From the NCBI RefSeq assembly GCF_014646255.1, contig NZ_BMNC01000004.1:202480-266479 (forward strand): a stretch of DNA of 64,000 nt, written 5' to 3'. Source of the stretch: Lentzea pudingi (GTDB lineage Bacteria; Actinomycetota; Actinomycetes; Mycobacteriales; Pseudonocardiaceae). The notes beneath the pieces are model-generated. The model had not been told where the DNA came from. It worked only from the letters and a program-made list of their open reading frames with translations, and searched no databases. Position 1 is the first letter of the stretch. The number at the start of each line of letters is the position of its first letter. Shown piece by piece: positions 16,727 to 25,488 of this stretch. Made by a program: the position numbers and the translations under genes.

Positions 16727-17416
16727 TCACAGCGTGCCGACTCGGGATTGCGGTGCCCGGTCGGCCGGTGCGGCACCGGTGAGGGTGAGGCTGCCGGGGA
16801 TCGCCGCGAAGGCCGCGAGCGTGTCGGTGGCGAGGTGCTCGGCGGTGGGGTCCTGTGGCCGGTCTGCCCAGGTCTCCAGCGCGCGGTGGAACGCGGCGAC
16901 GAGGATGTCCAGCGCGAGGCGGGGACGCAGGTCGTGCGGGTCGAGCCCGAACCTGCGGTGCAGGACGTCGAGGGCGGCGCGGACGGTGACGCCGCAGAAG
17001 TACCGGCAATGCGCCTCGATCGCCGGAGTCCTGCCGGCCAGCCGTGTGCAGGACAGCAGCCGATGTGCCCACTCGCCGGTGTCCATGGTCCGCATCGCGG
17101 CGAGCACGGCCTCTTGCAGCACCTGCAGGATCGAGCACTCCGCAGCCACCGGGCGGGATTCCAGCTCGTTGATGAACGCTCTCCACATGTCCTCGTACGG
17201 CGCCATCGCCACTTCTTCCTTGCTGGCGAAGGTGCGGAAGAACGTGCGCTTGGACACCTCCACCCGATCGCACAGCTCGTCCAGCGTCACGCCGTCGAAA
17301 TCTCGTTGGGTGAACAGGCGCAGCGCGGTGTCGATGAGCGCTTCGCGTGTGCGCTGCTTCTTGCGCTCCCGCAGCGTCGGCCGCAGGACGGAAGACGGCG
17401 CGGAGTCGGTGGCCAT
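16727..17416 (-). CDS. TetR-family transcriptional regulator
   Basis: A 229-residue regulator. The N-terminal TetR helix-turn-helix is classic: LIDTALRLFTQRDFDGVTLD, then CDRVEVSKRTFFRTFASKEE. The C-terminal ligand-binding half is alpha-helical. It is divergent from the MDR oxidoreductase at 17510 across 93 bp that contain a 13-bp perfect inverted repeat, so it is likely its repressor. Confidence 0.9.
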   Translation of the reverse strand: MATDSAPSSVLRPTLRERKKQRTREALIDTALRLFTQRDFDGVTLDELCDRVEVSKRTFFRTFASKEEVAMAPYEDMWRAFINELESRPVAAECSILQVLQEAVLAAMRTMDTGEWAHRLLSCTRLAGRTPAIEAHCRYFCGVTVRAALDVLHRRFGLDPHDLRPRLALDILVAAFHRALETWADRPQDPTAEHLATDTLAAFAAIPGSLTLTGAAPADRAPQSRVGTL

Positions 17417-17459
17417 GCGGCGATCTTACCTCGGTGTCATACGCCACTTGAAAGCAAAC

Positions 17460-17472
17460 GCCACTCAGTGGC
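17460..17472. promoter_or_regulatory. TetR operator candidate GCCACT-C-AGTGGC
   Basis: A perfect 13-bp inverted repeat with a single central base, 37 bp upstream of the oxidoreductase start. A further half-site with the same ACGCCACT sequence lies at 17441-17448, giving a possible second dimer site nearer the regulator gene. Confidence 0.65.
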
Positions 17473-17509
17473 AAACTGCCGGGGACGATCACCAATCTGG
17501 GAGGCACCC

Positions 17510-18463
17510 ATGCAGGCCCTGCTCCTCGACCGCTCCGCACCCGGCAACCTCCGGCTCGGCTCGGTTCCCGACCCGGAGCCGGCCGCCGACGAGGCCGTGA
17601 TCCGCGTGATCGCCAGCTCCGTCAACCCCGGCGACCTGCACCTGGATGCCGCTCCGGAGGGCAGCGTGCCCGGTTACGAGGCCGGCGGGGTGGTCGTGCG
17701 GGCGGCTGCGGACGGCTCGGGGCCGGCTGTCGGCACACCGGCGGTGACGCTCGGCTTCGCCGGCGGGTGGGCCGAGCTCCGCGCGGTCCGGACCGGTTGG
17801 ATCGGCGTCGCTCCGGCCGGCGCCGACCTCGCCGCCGTCAGCACGGTTCCGGTGGCCGGCACCAGTGCACTGCGCGCGTTGCACAGGCTCGGCCCGATTC
17901 TCGGCCGCCGGGTTCTCGTGACCGGCGCCACCGGTGCGGTGGGCCGGTACGCCGTGCAACTGTCGCGGCTCGGCGGCGCGTACGTCGTGGCCTCCACCGG
18001 CGACCCGGACGCCAACGGTGACCGGCTGCGGGCACTGGGCGCGGACGAGGTGGTCCGCGGGCCGGGAGACCTCGACGAACCAGTGGCGGGCGTCATCGAC
18101 GTGGTCGGTGGTGAACACATGGTGCGGGCGTACGAGAAGCTGGCTGAAGACGGCGTTCTGGTGTCGGTCGGCCACATGAGTGGCAACGGGGAGCACTTCC
18201 CCGCCTTGGCCTTCTCCGGTCACGACGGCCGGAACAACCGCAGCATCGCCTCCTTCTTCCTGGGCGCCCACGCCGAACTGTCCGCGGACCTGTCCTGGCT
18301 GGCCGCGCGGGTCGCGGACGGCACGCTGAACCCAGGCATCTCCCGGCGCGAGGACTGGAAGAACGCGGGCGCGGCCGTTCAGGCTCTCGCCGAAGGCCGT
18401 GACCGCGGCAAGCTGATCCTCGACATCGGCCAGCACGCTCAGGACACCGCCCGCACGTCCTAG
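17510..18463 (+). CDS. zinc-independent MDR-family oxidoreductase
   Basis: A 317-residue protein starting at the ATG with GGGAGGC about 6 nt upstream. GroES-like domain PGYEAGGVVVRA, cofactor-binding segment VLVTGATGAVGRYAVQLSRL (GxxGxxG), then a second Rossmann strand with VASTGDPDANGDRL, which suggests NADP preference by the lack of an acidic residue after strand 2. It is related in fold but not close in sequence to the oxidoreductase at 14663. Regulated by the divergent TetR gene by inference. Confidence 0.86.
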   Translation: MQALLLDRSAPGNLRLGSVPDPEPAADEAVIRVIASSVNPGDLHLDAAPEGSVPGYEAGGVVVRAAADGSGPAVGTPAVTLGFAGGWAELRAVRTGWIGVAPAGADLAAVSTVPVAGTSALRALHRLGPILGRRVLVTGATGAVGRYAVQLSRLGGAYVVASTGDPDANGDRLRALGADEVVRGPGDLDEPVAGVIDVVGGEHMVRAYEKLAEDGVLVSVGHMSGNGEHFPALAFSGHDGRNNRSIASFFLGAHAELSADLSWLAARVADGTLNPGISRREDWKNAGAAVQALAEGRDRGKLILDIGQHAQDTARTS

Positions 18464-18487
18464 CCGCGCGGATGCCGCCCTTGGCGC

Positions 18488-18523
18488 CGTTTTAACGCTC
18501 GTCTCAGGTCCGCTCGGTATGAA
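18488..18523 (+). promoter_or_regulatory. 36-bp element upstream of the orphan response regulator (copy 1)
   Basis: This stretch is identical to 20641-20676 at 30 of 36 positions; shared cores are TTTAACG, TCGTCTCAG and CGCTCG followed by TA.GAA. It ends 62 bp before the start codon at 18586. It is either a promoter recognised by a particular sigma factor or a regulator-binding site. Confidence 0.65.
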
Positions 18524-18585
18524 CTGGGCATCGCCCCGCGCCGGACGCGATTGGATCGTCCACGCGACCTGAGAGGCAGCCGGTC

Positions 18586-19251
18586 ATGATCTCTGTGCTC
18601 GTGGTGGACGCCCAGCCGCTGCAGCGCTTCGGGTTTCGCGTGCTGCTGGAGAGCGCTCCCGACACCGAGATCGTCGGCGAGGCCGAGAACGGCGCCGAGG
18701 CCGTTCGGCGGACCACCGAGCTGCGGCCCGACGTGGTGCTGATGGACATCCGCGTGCCGGGCGTCGACGGGATCGAGGCCACCCGGCGCATCGTCGCCGC
18801 CGGTGGGCGTTCGCGAATCCTCGTGCTGACGACGTTCGACGTGGACCGGTTCGCGTTCGCCGTGCTGCGGGCCGGGGCGAGCGGTTGCCTGCTCGAGGAC
18901 ACCCGCCCGGAGGAGCTGCTCGCCGGCATCCGGGCCGTCGCCGCCGGGGACGCGGTGATCGCGCCGGTGCTGACTCGGCGGCTGCTCGACGCGGTCGCCG
19001 ACCAGCTCGGCGACGAGCTCCGCGGACCCGTGCGGAAGGATCCCCGGCTGGACTCCCTGACCGGCCGCGAGCGCGAGATCCTCGTCGCCATCGGCCACGG
19101 CCTCACCAACGGCGAGATCGCGCGACGGTTCACGCTGTCGGAGTCGACGGTGAAGACCCATGTGGGGCGGGTCCTTGCCAAGATCGGCGCACGGGACCGG
19201 ATCCAGGCCGTCATCCTCGCCTACGACCTGAGGCTCACCCGGCCGATCTAG
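18586..19251 (+). CDS. orphan NarL-family response regulator with altered receiver site
   Basis: A 221-residue protein with a receiver domain and a C-terminal LuxR helix-turn-helix (LTGREREILVAIGHGLTNGE, then STVKTHVGRVLAKIG). The phospho-acceptor Asp54 is present in VVLMDIRVPG. However, the acidic pair is D8-A9 (VVDAQPL) instead of two acids, and the conserved Lys is E104 (CLLEDT). Both changes weaken Mg2+ and phosphate handling, so it may work without phosphorylation or respond to another signal. No kinase gene is adjacent. GAGAGGC precedes the ATG. It shares an upstream element with the MmpL gene and may regulate it. Confidence 0.88.
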   Translation: MISVLVVDAQPLQRFGFRVLLESAPDTEIVGEAENGAEAVRRTTELRPDVVLMDIRVPGVDGIEATRRIVAAGGRSRILVLTTFDVDRFAFAVLRAGASGCLLEDTRPEELLAGIRAVAAGDAVIAPVLTRRLLDAVADQLGDELRGPVRKDPRLDSLTGREREILVAIGHGLTNGEIARRFTLSESTVKTHVGRVLAKIGARDRIQAVILAYDLRLTRPI

Positions 19252-19329
19252 CGCTTCATCCCGCGCGTCCGTCTGGCGTCTTTGAGGCACCGCAGCCGAC
19301 TCCCTGTTCACGCATGTTCGACCCTCACG

Positions 19330-20529
19330 TCAGGACTTGCGGGGGGAGACCGTCATGATGCCCGCGCACATCTCGTCGCTGGTGCCGTCGCCCCACACCA
19401 CGTAGCGCGGCGGCAGCTTGCTCAACTGCGGCAGCCGTTTGCGCAGCCCCGCGTCGTGCGTGCACGTCACCCGCAGCGTGTCCCCAGGACCGATCTCCAC
19501 CGGCTCCGGCAGCTTCACCAGCCGCTGGTTGTCGAAGTCGAACTGCGGCACGTCCAGCACGACCTCCGCGGTCGGCGTGCCGGGGTTGAGTTCGACCCTG
19601 ATGGCCCGCCCGAGCAGGTGCATGTGTCCGAAACCGGCGAACAGCGTCATCGGCTCCTCCACCTCGTGGTCGCAGGTCTGCGTGTCGCCGGGCTTCGGCG
19701 CGCTCTGGCCGCACTCCTCCAGCTGTTCGTCCGCGGTGGCGCCGACCTCCCGCCCGAACCGCTTCGTCACGTCCGCGATCGAGGCCGCCCGATCACAGAG
19801 CGGACCCGACTCGTCGGGGGCGCAGGGCAGGTCGGTCGGCGCGTCGAGCGGCAAGGTGTCGAGTTCCCGGGTCTGCGGCGTGCCCTCCGTCAGCCGCAGC
19901 CGCACCGCCGAGCGGTCCGAACCGGCCGGCTTGCCGTCGGTCGCGAGCAGGTTGTAGTGGAGCTGCAGGACGATCAGGCTGCCCGGTTCCAGCTTGAAGC
20001 CGACGTCCTGGGTGAACAGCGTCTCCGCGGCACCCGGCGCCCAGGTGTCCACCCACGCCGCGTCCCCCTCTTCCACTTCGGCGCCCTCCACGCCGGTCCC
20101 GCCGAAGCACTGCCAGCCCAGTCCTGGGGTCTTCGCGTCCTGCTCGCGCACTGCGGCAGCGCCGCCCGGCGGCACCGCGTACACGATGGCGTGGTGCGCG
20201 ATGGCGACGTTCTCCGGCGTGACCTGGGTCCCCGTCAGGAATGCCGCCTCCGTCAAGCCAGGATCGACCACCTGGCACCGGTACTCGTCCGTGCCGCCGC
20301 CCTCCGGCGGTGCGGGCGTGTAGGCCTCGGCCATCTCGAGGTCGACGAACCGCTCGCCGGCGCGCAGCGGCTGCGTTGAAGCTGGCGGCTGGCCCGCGTG
20401 CGCGTTGTGCGGGCCGGGCGGGACGGGCGCCGCACCGTTGCCGGCGTTCGACCCGCAGCCGACGACGGCGAACGTCAGCGCCACGGCGGCTGCCCCGAAC
20501 CTCCACAGTGGACTACCAGGTTTCGTCAT
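19330..20529 (-). CDS. copper type II monooxygenase-like lipoprotein
   Basis: A 399-residue exported protein. The N-terminus MTKPGSPLWRFGAAAVALTF runs into the lipobox VVGC, so it is a probable lipoprotein. The body resembles copper type II, ascorbate-dependent monooxygenases of the PHM/DBH family: an AHHAIVYAV segment and an LQLHYN segment (candidate CuH ligands), GHMHLLGR (HxH) and a late DEMCAG methionine (candidate CuM ligands), plus several paired cysteines. The start is the ATG at 20529; the frame continues upstream without a better start. It is divergent from the MmpL gene, sharing a 193-bp control region. Substrate unknown. Confidence 0.75.
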   Translation of the reverse strand: MTKPGSPLWRFGAAAVALTFAVVGCGSNAGNGAAPVPPGPHNAHAGQPPASTQPLRAGERFVDLEMAEAYTPAPPEGGGTDEYRCQVVDPGLTEAAFLTGTQVTPENVAIAHHAIVYAVPPGGAAAVREQDAKTPGLGWQCFGGTGVEGAEVEEGDAAWVDTWAPGAAETLFTQDVGFKLEPGSLIVLQLHYNLLATDGKPAGSDRSAVRLRLTEGTPQTRELDTLPLDAPTDLPCAPDESGPLCDRAASIADVTKRFGREVGATADEQLEECGQSAPKPGDTQTCDHEVEEPMTLFAGFGHMHLLGRAIRVELNPGTPTAEVVLDVPQFDFDNQRLVKLPEPVEIGPGDTLRVTCTHDAGLRKRLPQLSKLPPRYVVWGDGTSDEMCAGIMTVSPRKS

Positions 20530-20640
20530 GACCTGAACGCTAGGGCCGATCCCGTCCCGTTTCGTCCTACCGCGGTCGTCACTTCGGGAGAGAGGCGGTA
20601 CGACGGTACTACCTGCCACTCGGTCAACTGGCCTGAGCAC

Positions 20641-20676
20641 CGCTTTAACGGTCGTCTCAGATTCGCTCGATAGGAA
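20641..20676 (+). promoter_or_regulatory. 36-bp element upstream of the MmpL gene (copy 2)
   Basis: Matches 18488-18523 at 30 of 36 positions and ends 46 bp before the MmpL start codon. Because the region is divergent it could also affect the monooxygenase gene on the other strand. Confidence 0.65.
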
Positions 20677-20722
20677 GTCGGCGCCAGACAGGCGAAGTAC
20701 CACTTGTGCAGGAGGCTCGTGA

Positions 20723-22873
20723 ATGGCAGTCGACGCAGCACCTTCCGGGAGAACACCCGCCGGTCGGTTGGGAGGCAGGTGGGTGCCGTGGTTGGTGATC
20801 GGCCTGTGGTTGGTGTTGACGGTGATCATGGCGCCGTTGAGCGGAAAGCTGAGTTCGGTCACCACCGACAAGGCCGCGGACACCCTGCCGGCCGGCGCCG
20901 AGTCCACCAAGGTCGCCGTGCTGGAGGACAGTCTCCCCGGCGGCAACGACAACACGTTCGTCTTCGTGTACCACCGTGACAGCGGCATGACCGACGCCGA
21001 CCGCGCGACGGTCGAGCGCCACTACGACGCCCTTGCCGAGAAGTACCCGCCGAAGGTGGTGACTCCGGCCGGCGAGGACGACGAGGGCCCGGAGACGAGA
21101 CCTTCCACTGACGGCAAGGCGATGATGTTCACCCTCGACGTGAGCACGACCTACGGCGAACCGGAGGCCATCGTCGGCCCGTTGCGCGACGCCGCGAAGG
21201 ACCGGCCCGCGGGCCTCGAACTCGACGTGACCGGACCGGCCGCGGTCGAGGGCGACATGGACGCCGTCTTCGACGGCATCGACCTGCAGGTCCTCCTCAC
21301 CACCATCGTCGTCGTCACGCTCCTGCTCATCATCACCTACCGCAGCCCGGTGTTGTGGCTCATCCCGCTCGTGGCGGTGGGCGCTGCCGCACTGACCTCG
21401 ATGGCGACCGTCTACCTGCTCGTCAAGGGTTTCGGCATCGTGGTCAACGACCAGAACTCGGCGCTGCTGACGATCCTGGTGTTCGGCGTCGGCACGGACT
21501 ACGCGCTGTTGCTCATCGCCCGGTATCGGGAAGCGTTGCACCACCACGAGAACGTCCGGGTCGCGATGATCCACGCGCTGCGCGGCGCGGCGCCGGCCAT
21601 CGTCGCGTCCGCGGCCACCGTGGTCGCCGGCCTGCTCTGCCTGCTCGTCGCGGACCTGAACAGCACCAGCGGATTGGGCCCGATCGGCGCGGCCGGCATC
21701 CTGTGCGCGCTGGTGGCCATGCTGACGCTGTTCCCGGCGCTGCTGGTGGTGCTCGGCAGGCGGATCTTCTGGCCGGCCATCCCGCGGTTCAGCACGGCCG
21801 TGGAGGAGAAGCCGGGGCTGTGGGTGCGGCTCGGCGCCGCCATCAGCCGCCGCCGGTGGGTGGCGACGCTCGGCTCGCTCGGAGTCCTGGGCGTTCTCGC
21901 TCTCGGGCTGTTGGGCAACACCGGCCCGCTGCGGGAGCAGGACCAGTTCGTGTCCGCGCCGGAGTCGGTCACCGGCTTCACCGTTCTGCGCCAGCACTTC
22001 CCGGAGCTCGGCGGCCAGCCGATGACGGTCTTCACGCGGCCGGCGCACCAGGAGCGGGTGCTCGACGTCGTCAAGGGCGTTCGCGGTGTGGCAGTGGCCG
22101 TCCCGGGCGAGACCAGCGGTGGCTGGGCCGACATCTCGGTGTTCCCGACGGACGCGCCGGACACGGTCGCGGAGTACGACACGATCAAGCGGGTGCGCAC
22201 CGCCGTGCACGCGGTCAGCGGCGCGGAGGCGATCGTCGGCGGTCCGAGTGCGGAGCACCTCGACACCGAGGAGACCACCAGCCGCGACGAGAAGCTGGTG
22301 ATCCCGTTGGTGCTCGTCGTCGTCCTGATCATCCTCGGGCTGCTGCTGCGAGCGGTGGTGGCCCCGCTGGTCCTGATGGCCACCGTGGTCGTCTCGTTCG
22401 CGGCGGCCTTCGGCGGCAGCGTGTTCGTCTTCGGCACGGTCCTCGGGTTCAAGGGCATCGACTACTCGGTGCCGTTGCTGGCGTTCCTGTTCCTGGTGGC
22501 GCTCGGCGTCGACTACAACATCTTCCTGGCCAGCCGGGCACGGGAGGAGGCAGTGCGCCTGGGCACCCGCGAGGGCATGCTCAAAGCCCTGTCCGCCACC
22601 GGTGGTGTGATCACCTCGGCGGGCCTGGTCCTGGCGGCCACGTTCGCGGTCCTCGTCACGCTCCCGCTGGTGATGCTGATCGAGGTCGGGTTCCTGGTCG
22701 CCTTCGGCGTGCTGCTCGACGCCCTGCTGGTGCGGTCGGTCCTGGTGCCCGCGCTCACCCTGCTGATCGGCCGGCGGATGTGGTGGCCGAGCCGGCTGTC
22801 CCGGCCGGTGGAAGAGCTGCCGGACGCCCAACGCCCGCCCGCCGACGATGAGGAACCCGCGCTGCGGCGGTGA
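20723..22873 (+). CDS. MMPL-family (RND-type) membrane transporter
   Basis: A 716-residue transporter with the duplicated RND layout: transmembrane helix 1 near residues 20-40, an external loop domain, then five clustered helices, repeated in the second half. The signature GTDYALLLIARYREAL in the first half and its counterpart ALGVDYNIFLASRAREEA in the second contain the Asp-Tyr pairs of MmpL proton relays. GGAGG lies 7 nt before the ATG. Such proteins export lipids, siderophores or antibiotics; at about 720 residues it is the short ActII-ORF3-like form. It carries the shared 36-bp upstream element. Confidence 0.92.
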   Translation: MAVDAAPSGRTPAGRLGGRWVPWLVIGLWLVLTVIMAPLSGKLSSVTTDKAADTLPAGAESTKVAVLEDSLPGGNDNTFVFVYHRDSGMTDADRATVERHYDALAEKYPPKVVTPAGEDDEGPETRPSTDGKAMMFTLDVSTTYGEPEAIVGPLRDAAKDRPAGLELDVTGPAAVEGDMDAVFDGIDLQVLLTTIVVVTLLLIITYRSPVLWLIPLVAVGAAALTSMATVYLLVKGFGIVVNDQNSALLTILVFGVGTDYALLLIARYREALHHHENVRVAMIHALRGAAPAIVASAATVVAGLLCLLVADLNSTSGLGPIGAAGILCALVAMLTLFPALLVVLGRRIFWPAIPRFSTAVEEKPGLWVRLGAAISRRRWVATLGSLGVLGVLALGLLGNTGPLREQDQFVSAPESVTGFTVLRQHFPELGGQPMTVFTRPAHQERVLDVVKGVRGVAVAVPGETSGGWADISVFPTDAPDTVAEYDTIKRVRTAVHAVSGAEAIVGGPSAEHLDTEETTSRDEKLVIPLVLVVVLIILGLLLRAVVAPLVLMATVVVSFAAAFGGSVFVFGTVLGFKGIDYSVPLLAFLFLVALGVDYNIFLASRAREEAVRLGTREGMLKALSATGGVITSAGLVLAATFAVLVTLPLVMLIEVGFLVAFGVLLDALLVRSVLVPALTLLIGRRMWWPSRLSRPVEELPDAQRPPADDEEPALRR

Positions 22874-22883
22874 GCACGGACGA

Positions 22884-22920
22884 GATCCGGGACGGGACCC
22901 GCCCCGTCCCGTCCCGGATC
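22884..22920. terminator. 15-bp perfect hairpin between convergent genes
   Basis: GATCCGGGACGGGAC pairs perfectly with 22906-22920 around a 7-nt loop. It separates the MmpL gene (stop 22873) from the kinase on the other strand and touches the kinase stop codon. Confidence 0.85.
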
Positions 22921-24337
22921 AGCGCACCGCGGTGTCCTCTCCGGCGGTGAGCCGGGCGATCGGGACGGCCGGGAGGTCGACCCGAAGCAGCGCACCACCG
23001 CGTGAAGAGCGGCCCACGGTGGCCCGGCCACCGTGGGCGTCGACGACCCGCTGCACGATCGACAGGCCCAGACCGGATCCCGGCAACGCCCGTGCGCTGT
23101 CGGCACGGTAGAACCGGTCGAACACCCGTGGCACATCGGCGGCGTCGATGCCCGGCCCGGCGTCGTCGACCTCAAGGACCGCCGAAGCGCCCTGGGCACG
23201 GAGCCGGACCTGGACCGGCTGGTCCGCGGGGGACCACTTGCCGGCGTTGTCGATGAGGTTGAGCACCGCCCGTTGGAGCGCAGCGGGACGCCCGCTCACC
23301 CACACGGAGGTCACGTCGAGCGCGATCTCGACATCGGGCGCACGGGAACCCGCCTGGGCCGCGGCGGCCACCACCACGTCGGCGAGGTCGAGCAGTTCGG
23401 TGCTCTCGTCGCCGACGTCACCGCGCGCCAGGTCGGTCAGCTCGGCGGCAAGGGTGCTCAACTCGACCACCTGGGCGCCGAGATCGTTGAGCAGCCGGGT
23501 CCGGCTCTCCGAGGGCAGTGCGCTGTCCAGGGTGCCGCGCCGATCGAGCCGGACCAGCAGCTCGATGTTGAGGCGCAGGCTGGTGAGCGGGGTCTTGAGC
23601 TCGTGGGCGGCGTCCTCGGCGAGCAGCCGCTGGGCCTGCCGGGAGTCCCGGAGCGCGGCGAGCATGTCGTTGATCGACCGGATCAGCTGCCGGATCTCCC
23701 CACCGCCCTCGTCCGGGATGTCGGCGTCGAGGTCCCGCGTGCGCGCGACGCGGACCGTGGCGGCGGTCAGCCGGTCGATCGGTGCCAGCCCGGTCCGCGC
23801 CACGGCCCGTCCGACGAGGGCCCCGCAGACCACGCAGAGCAGCCCGATCAGCAGCATGCCCAGCCCGAACCGGTTGATCGGGGCGTCGTCGGCGGCGCGG
23901 GCCACCTGGACCGCGCCACCGCCCGCCCGCAGCGTGTAGACGAGGTAGCCGTCTTCGTCGCTGTCACCCGACTCCACCAGGTCAGCGGACCCGCCCTGCG
24001 CCACGCGCACCGCGTTCTCGCTGACCGGGGGCAGCGCGGGCTGGCCGACCGGCGTCCGGATCGAGCCGTCGGGCAGGACGACCCGCACCAGCCGGCCGGA
24101 ACCGGGATACGGCGGCAGCTCGACCCGCGCCAGACCGACACGCTCCGCATTCGCCGCCAGGACGCGGGAGTCGGCGCGCAGCTGATCCTCCGCAGTGGCC
24201 CGCAACTCCCAGTCCAGCAACTCGCTGGCCACCTGGAAGGCCATGAACACGCTCGCCGCGATGGCCGTAGCCGCGATCACCGTCAGCCTGGTCCGCAGGG
24301 ACCGCCGACGCCACCACCTGGTCACCCGCCCGCTCAC
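22919..24337 (-). CDS. MprB-like sensor histidine kinase
   Basis: A 472-residue kinase with an N-terminal helix (LTVIAATAIAASVFMAFQVA), an extracytoplasmic domain of about 130 residues, a second helix (LGMLLIGLLCVVCGALVG), a HAMP linker, a HisKA box LAEDAAHELKTPLTSLRLN with the phosphorylated His, and a HATPase with NLIDNAGKWS, DDAGPGI and GSGLGLSIV. It overlaps the upstream regulator gene by 4 bp (ATGA), so the two form an operon. Confidence 0.92.
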   Translation of the reverse strand: MSGRVTRWWRRRSLRTRLTVIAATAIAASVFMAFQVASELLDWELRATAEDQLRADSRVLAANAERVGLARVELPPYPGSGRLVRVVLPDGSIRTPVGQPALPPVSENAVRVAQGGSADLVESGDSDEDGYLVYTLRAGGGAVQVARAADDAPINRFGLGMLLIGLLCVVCGALVGRAVARTGLAPIDRLTAATVRVARTRDLDADIPDEGGGEIRQLIRSINDMLAALRDSRQAQRLLAEDAAHELKTPLTSLRLNIELLVRLDRRGTLDSALPSESRTRLLNDLGAQVVELSTLAAELTDLARGDVGDESTELLDLADVVVAAAAQAGSRAPDVEIALDVTSVWVSGRPAALQRAVLNLIDNAGKWSPADQPVQVRLRAQGASAVLEVDDAGPGIDAADVPRVFDRFYRADSARALPGSGLGLSIVQRVVDAHGGRATVGRSSRGGALLRVDLPAVPIARLTAGEDTAVR

Positions 24338-25017
24338 GGAGGAGTCTCCCGCAACGTGTACCCCAGGCCCCGCCGCGTGTAGATCAATCGCGGCTCACCC
24401 CCGGCCTCCATCTTGCGGCGCAGGTAACTCACGTACACCTGGAGGTTGTTGGAGGTGACGCTCATGTCGAAGCCCCAGATCGCCCCGAACAGCTCGCCGC
24501 GGGTCAACACCCTGGTCGCGTTGCGCACGAGGACCTCCAGCAGGAAGAACTCGGTCCGGGTCAGGCGAAGTGCCCGCTCCCCCCGCCACGCCTCGAACCG
24601 GTCGGGATCGACCCGGACATCCGCGAACGTCAGGACCTGCGACTCGTCGTCACCCGGCGAGCGGCGGCGCAACAGGGCCCGGACCCGAGCCAGCAACTCC
24701 TCGGTGGCGAACGGCTTGGGCAGGTAGTCGTCAGCGCCCGCGTCCAGCCCCGCGACCCGGTCGGAGACCTGGTCCCGCGCGGTCAGCATCAGCACCGGCA
24801 GATCCCGCCCCGCCGCCCGCAACCGCCGGCAGGTCTCCACCCCGCCGAGGCGGGGCATCATCACGTCGAGGATCAACAGATCCGGCTCGTCACCGTCGAC
24901 CCCGTCGAGCACGGCGAGACCGTTGGCGACGGTGCTGGTGTCGTAACCCTCGACCTGGAGCACCCGCTCCAGCGACTCACGGATGGCCGCCTCGTCATCC
25001 GCGATCATGATCCGCAC
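24334..25017 (-). CDS. OmpR/MprA-type response regulator
   Basis: A 227-residue regulator. Receiver domain with DDE after strand 1, phospho-acceptor in LLILDVMMPRLGG and conserved Lys in DYLPKPFA; the C-terminal winged helix is of the OmpR type (LTRTEFFLLEVLVRNATRVL, YVSYLRRKM, TRRGLGYTL). The GTG at 25017 (VRIMIADDE) with GGAGG 9 nt upstream is preferred; an ATG at 25065 would add 16 atypical residues. Forms a two-component system with the overlapping kinase gene. Confidence 0.92.
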   Translation of the reverse strand: MRIMIADDEAAIRESLERVLQVEGYDTSTVANGLAVLDGVDGDEPDLLILDVMMPRLGGVETCRRLRAAGRDLPVLMLTARDQVSDRVAGLDAGADDYLPKPFATEELLARVRALLRRRSPGDDESQVLTFADVRVDPDRFEAWRGERALRLTRTEFFLLEVLVRNATRVLTRGELFGAIWGFDMSVTSNNLQVYVSYLRRKMEAGGEPRLIYTRRGLGYTLRETPP

Positions 25018-25320
25018 CCGGCCCGCCCTCCAGTCGATGTTTTGCCGCACATCGTCTCCGATCAACCTGAGGCCAGGATTAGAGCGTCGTCACGGTGGTG
25101 CCCGCGGGCCGAGCACTTACAGATGCCCAAGTGGTCCGCGCCGTTGATGCGTTGGGGGCCCAGGTAAGCGCAAGTCCTTCAGTGCAAACCTGCAAGCGCT
25201 CGCGAGGCCTCGCACGGTGACGGGGATGATCGTGGGCTACCGCGTCGATGCGCGACGCGCTGCTCACCGTCACGATGTGCGGCAGGACTTCATGGCGGAG
25301 AGCGTCTAGTCGGCGTCGAG

Positions 25321-25488
25321 GTGTGCGTGACCGGCCGCACGCACGTTGATGCGGTACGAGCTGTGGCCCAGCTCGTGGCGGTGGGCAGCCACGGGCACGG
25401 CGGTTTCGCCGGCATGTTGCTCGGCTCGACGAGTCAGTCACTCGTCTACAACGCGCCGTGCCCGATGGCGATCGTGCGGCCCGGCTAG
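25321..25488 (+). pseudogene. universal stress protein, C-terminal remnant
   Basis: Reading from about 25321 to the TAG at 25486-25488 gives VGSHGHGGFAGMLLGSTSQS followed by APCPMAIVRPG, the typical nucleotide-binding C-terminus of UspA-family proteins (G..GHGG..G...GS.S..V...A.CP..IVR). The N-terminal half is missing or unrecognisable: the preceding 250 bp have no coherent Usp frame. The stop overlaps the end of the convergent gene. A dead gene fragment, not an expressed protein. Confidence 0.65.

Noticed and set aside
20657..22831. A 724-residue open frame antisense to the MmpL gene
   Set aside because: Composition is Arg/Gly/His/Asp-rich and low in hydrophobics, as expected for the mirror frame of a GC3-rich gene; the sense frame has clear MmpL motifs and a ribosome-binding site.
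25079..25441. A 120-residue minus-strand frame opposite the universal-stress-protein remnant
   Set aside because: Arg-rich shadow frame; the plus strand shows the recognisable Usp C-terminus.
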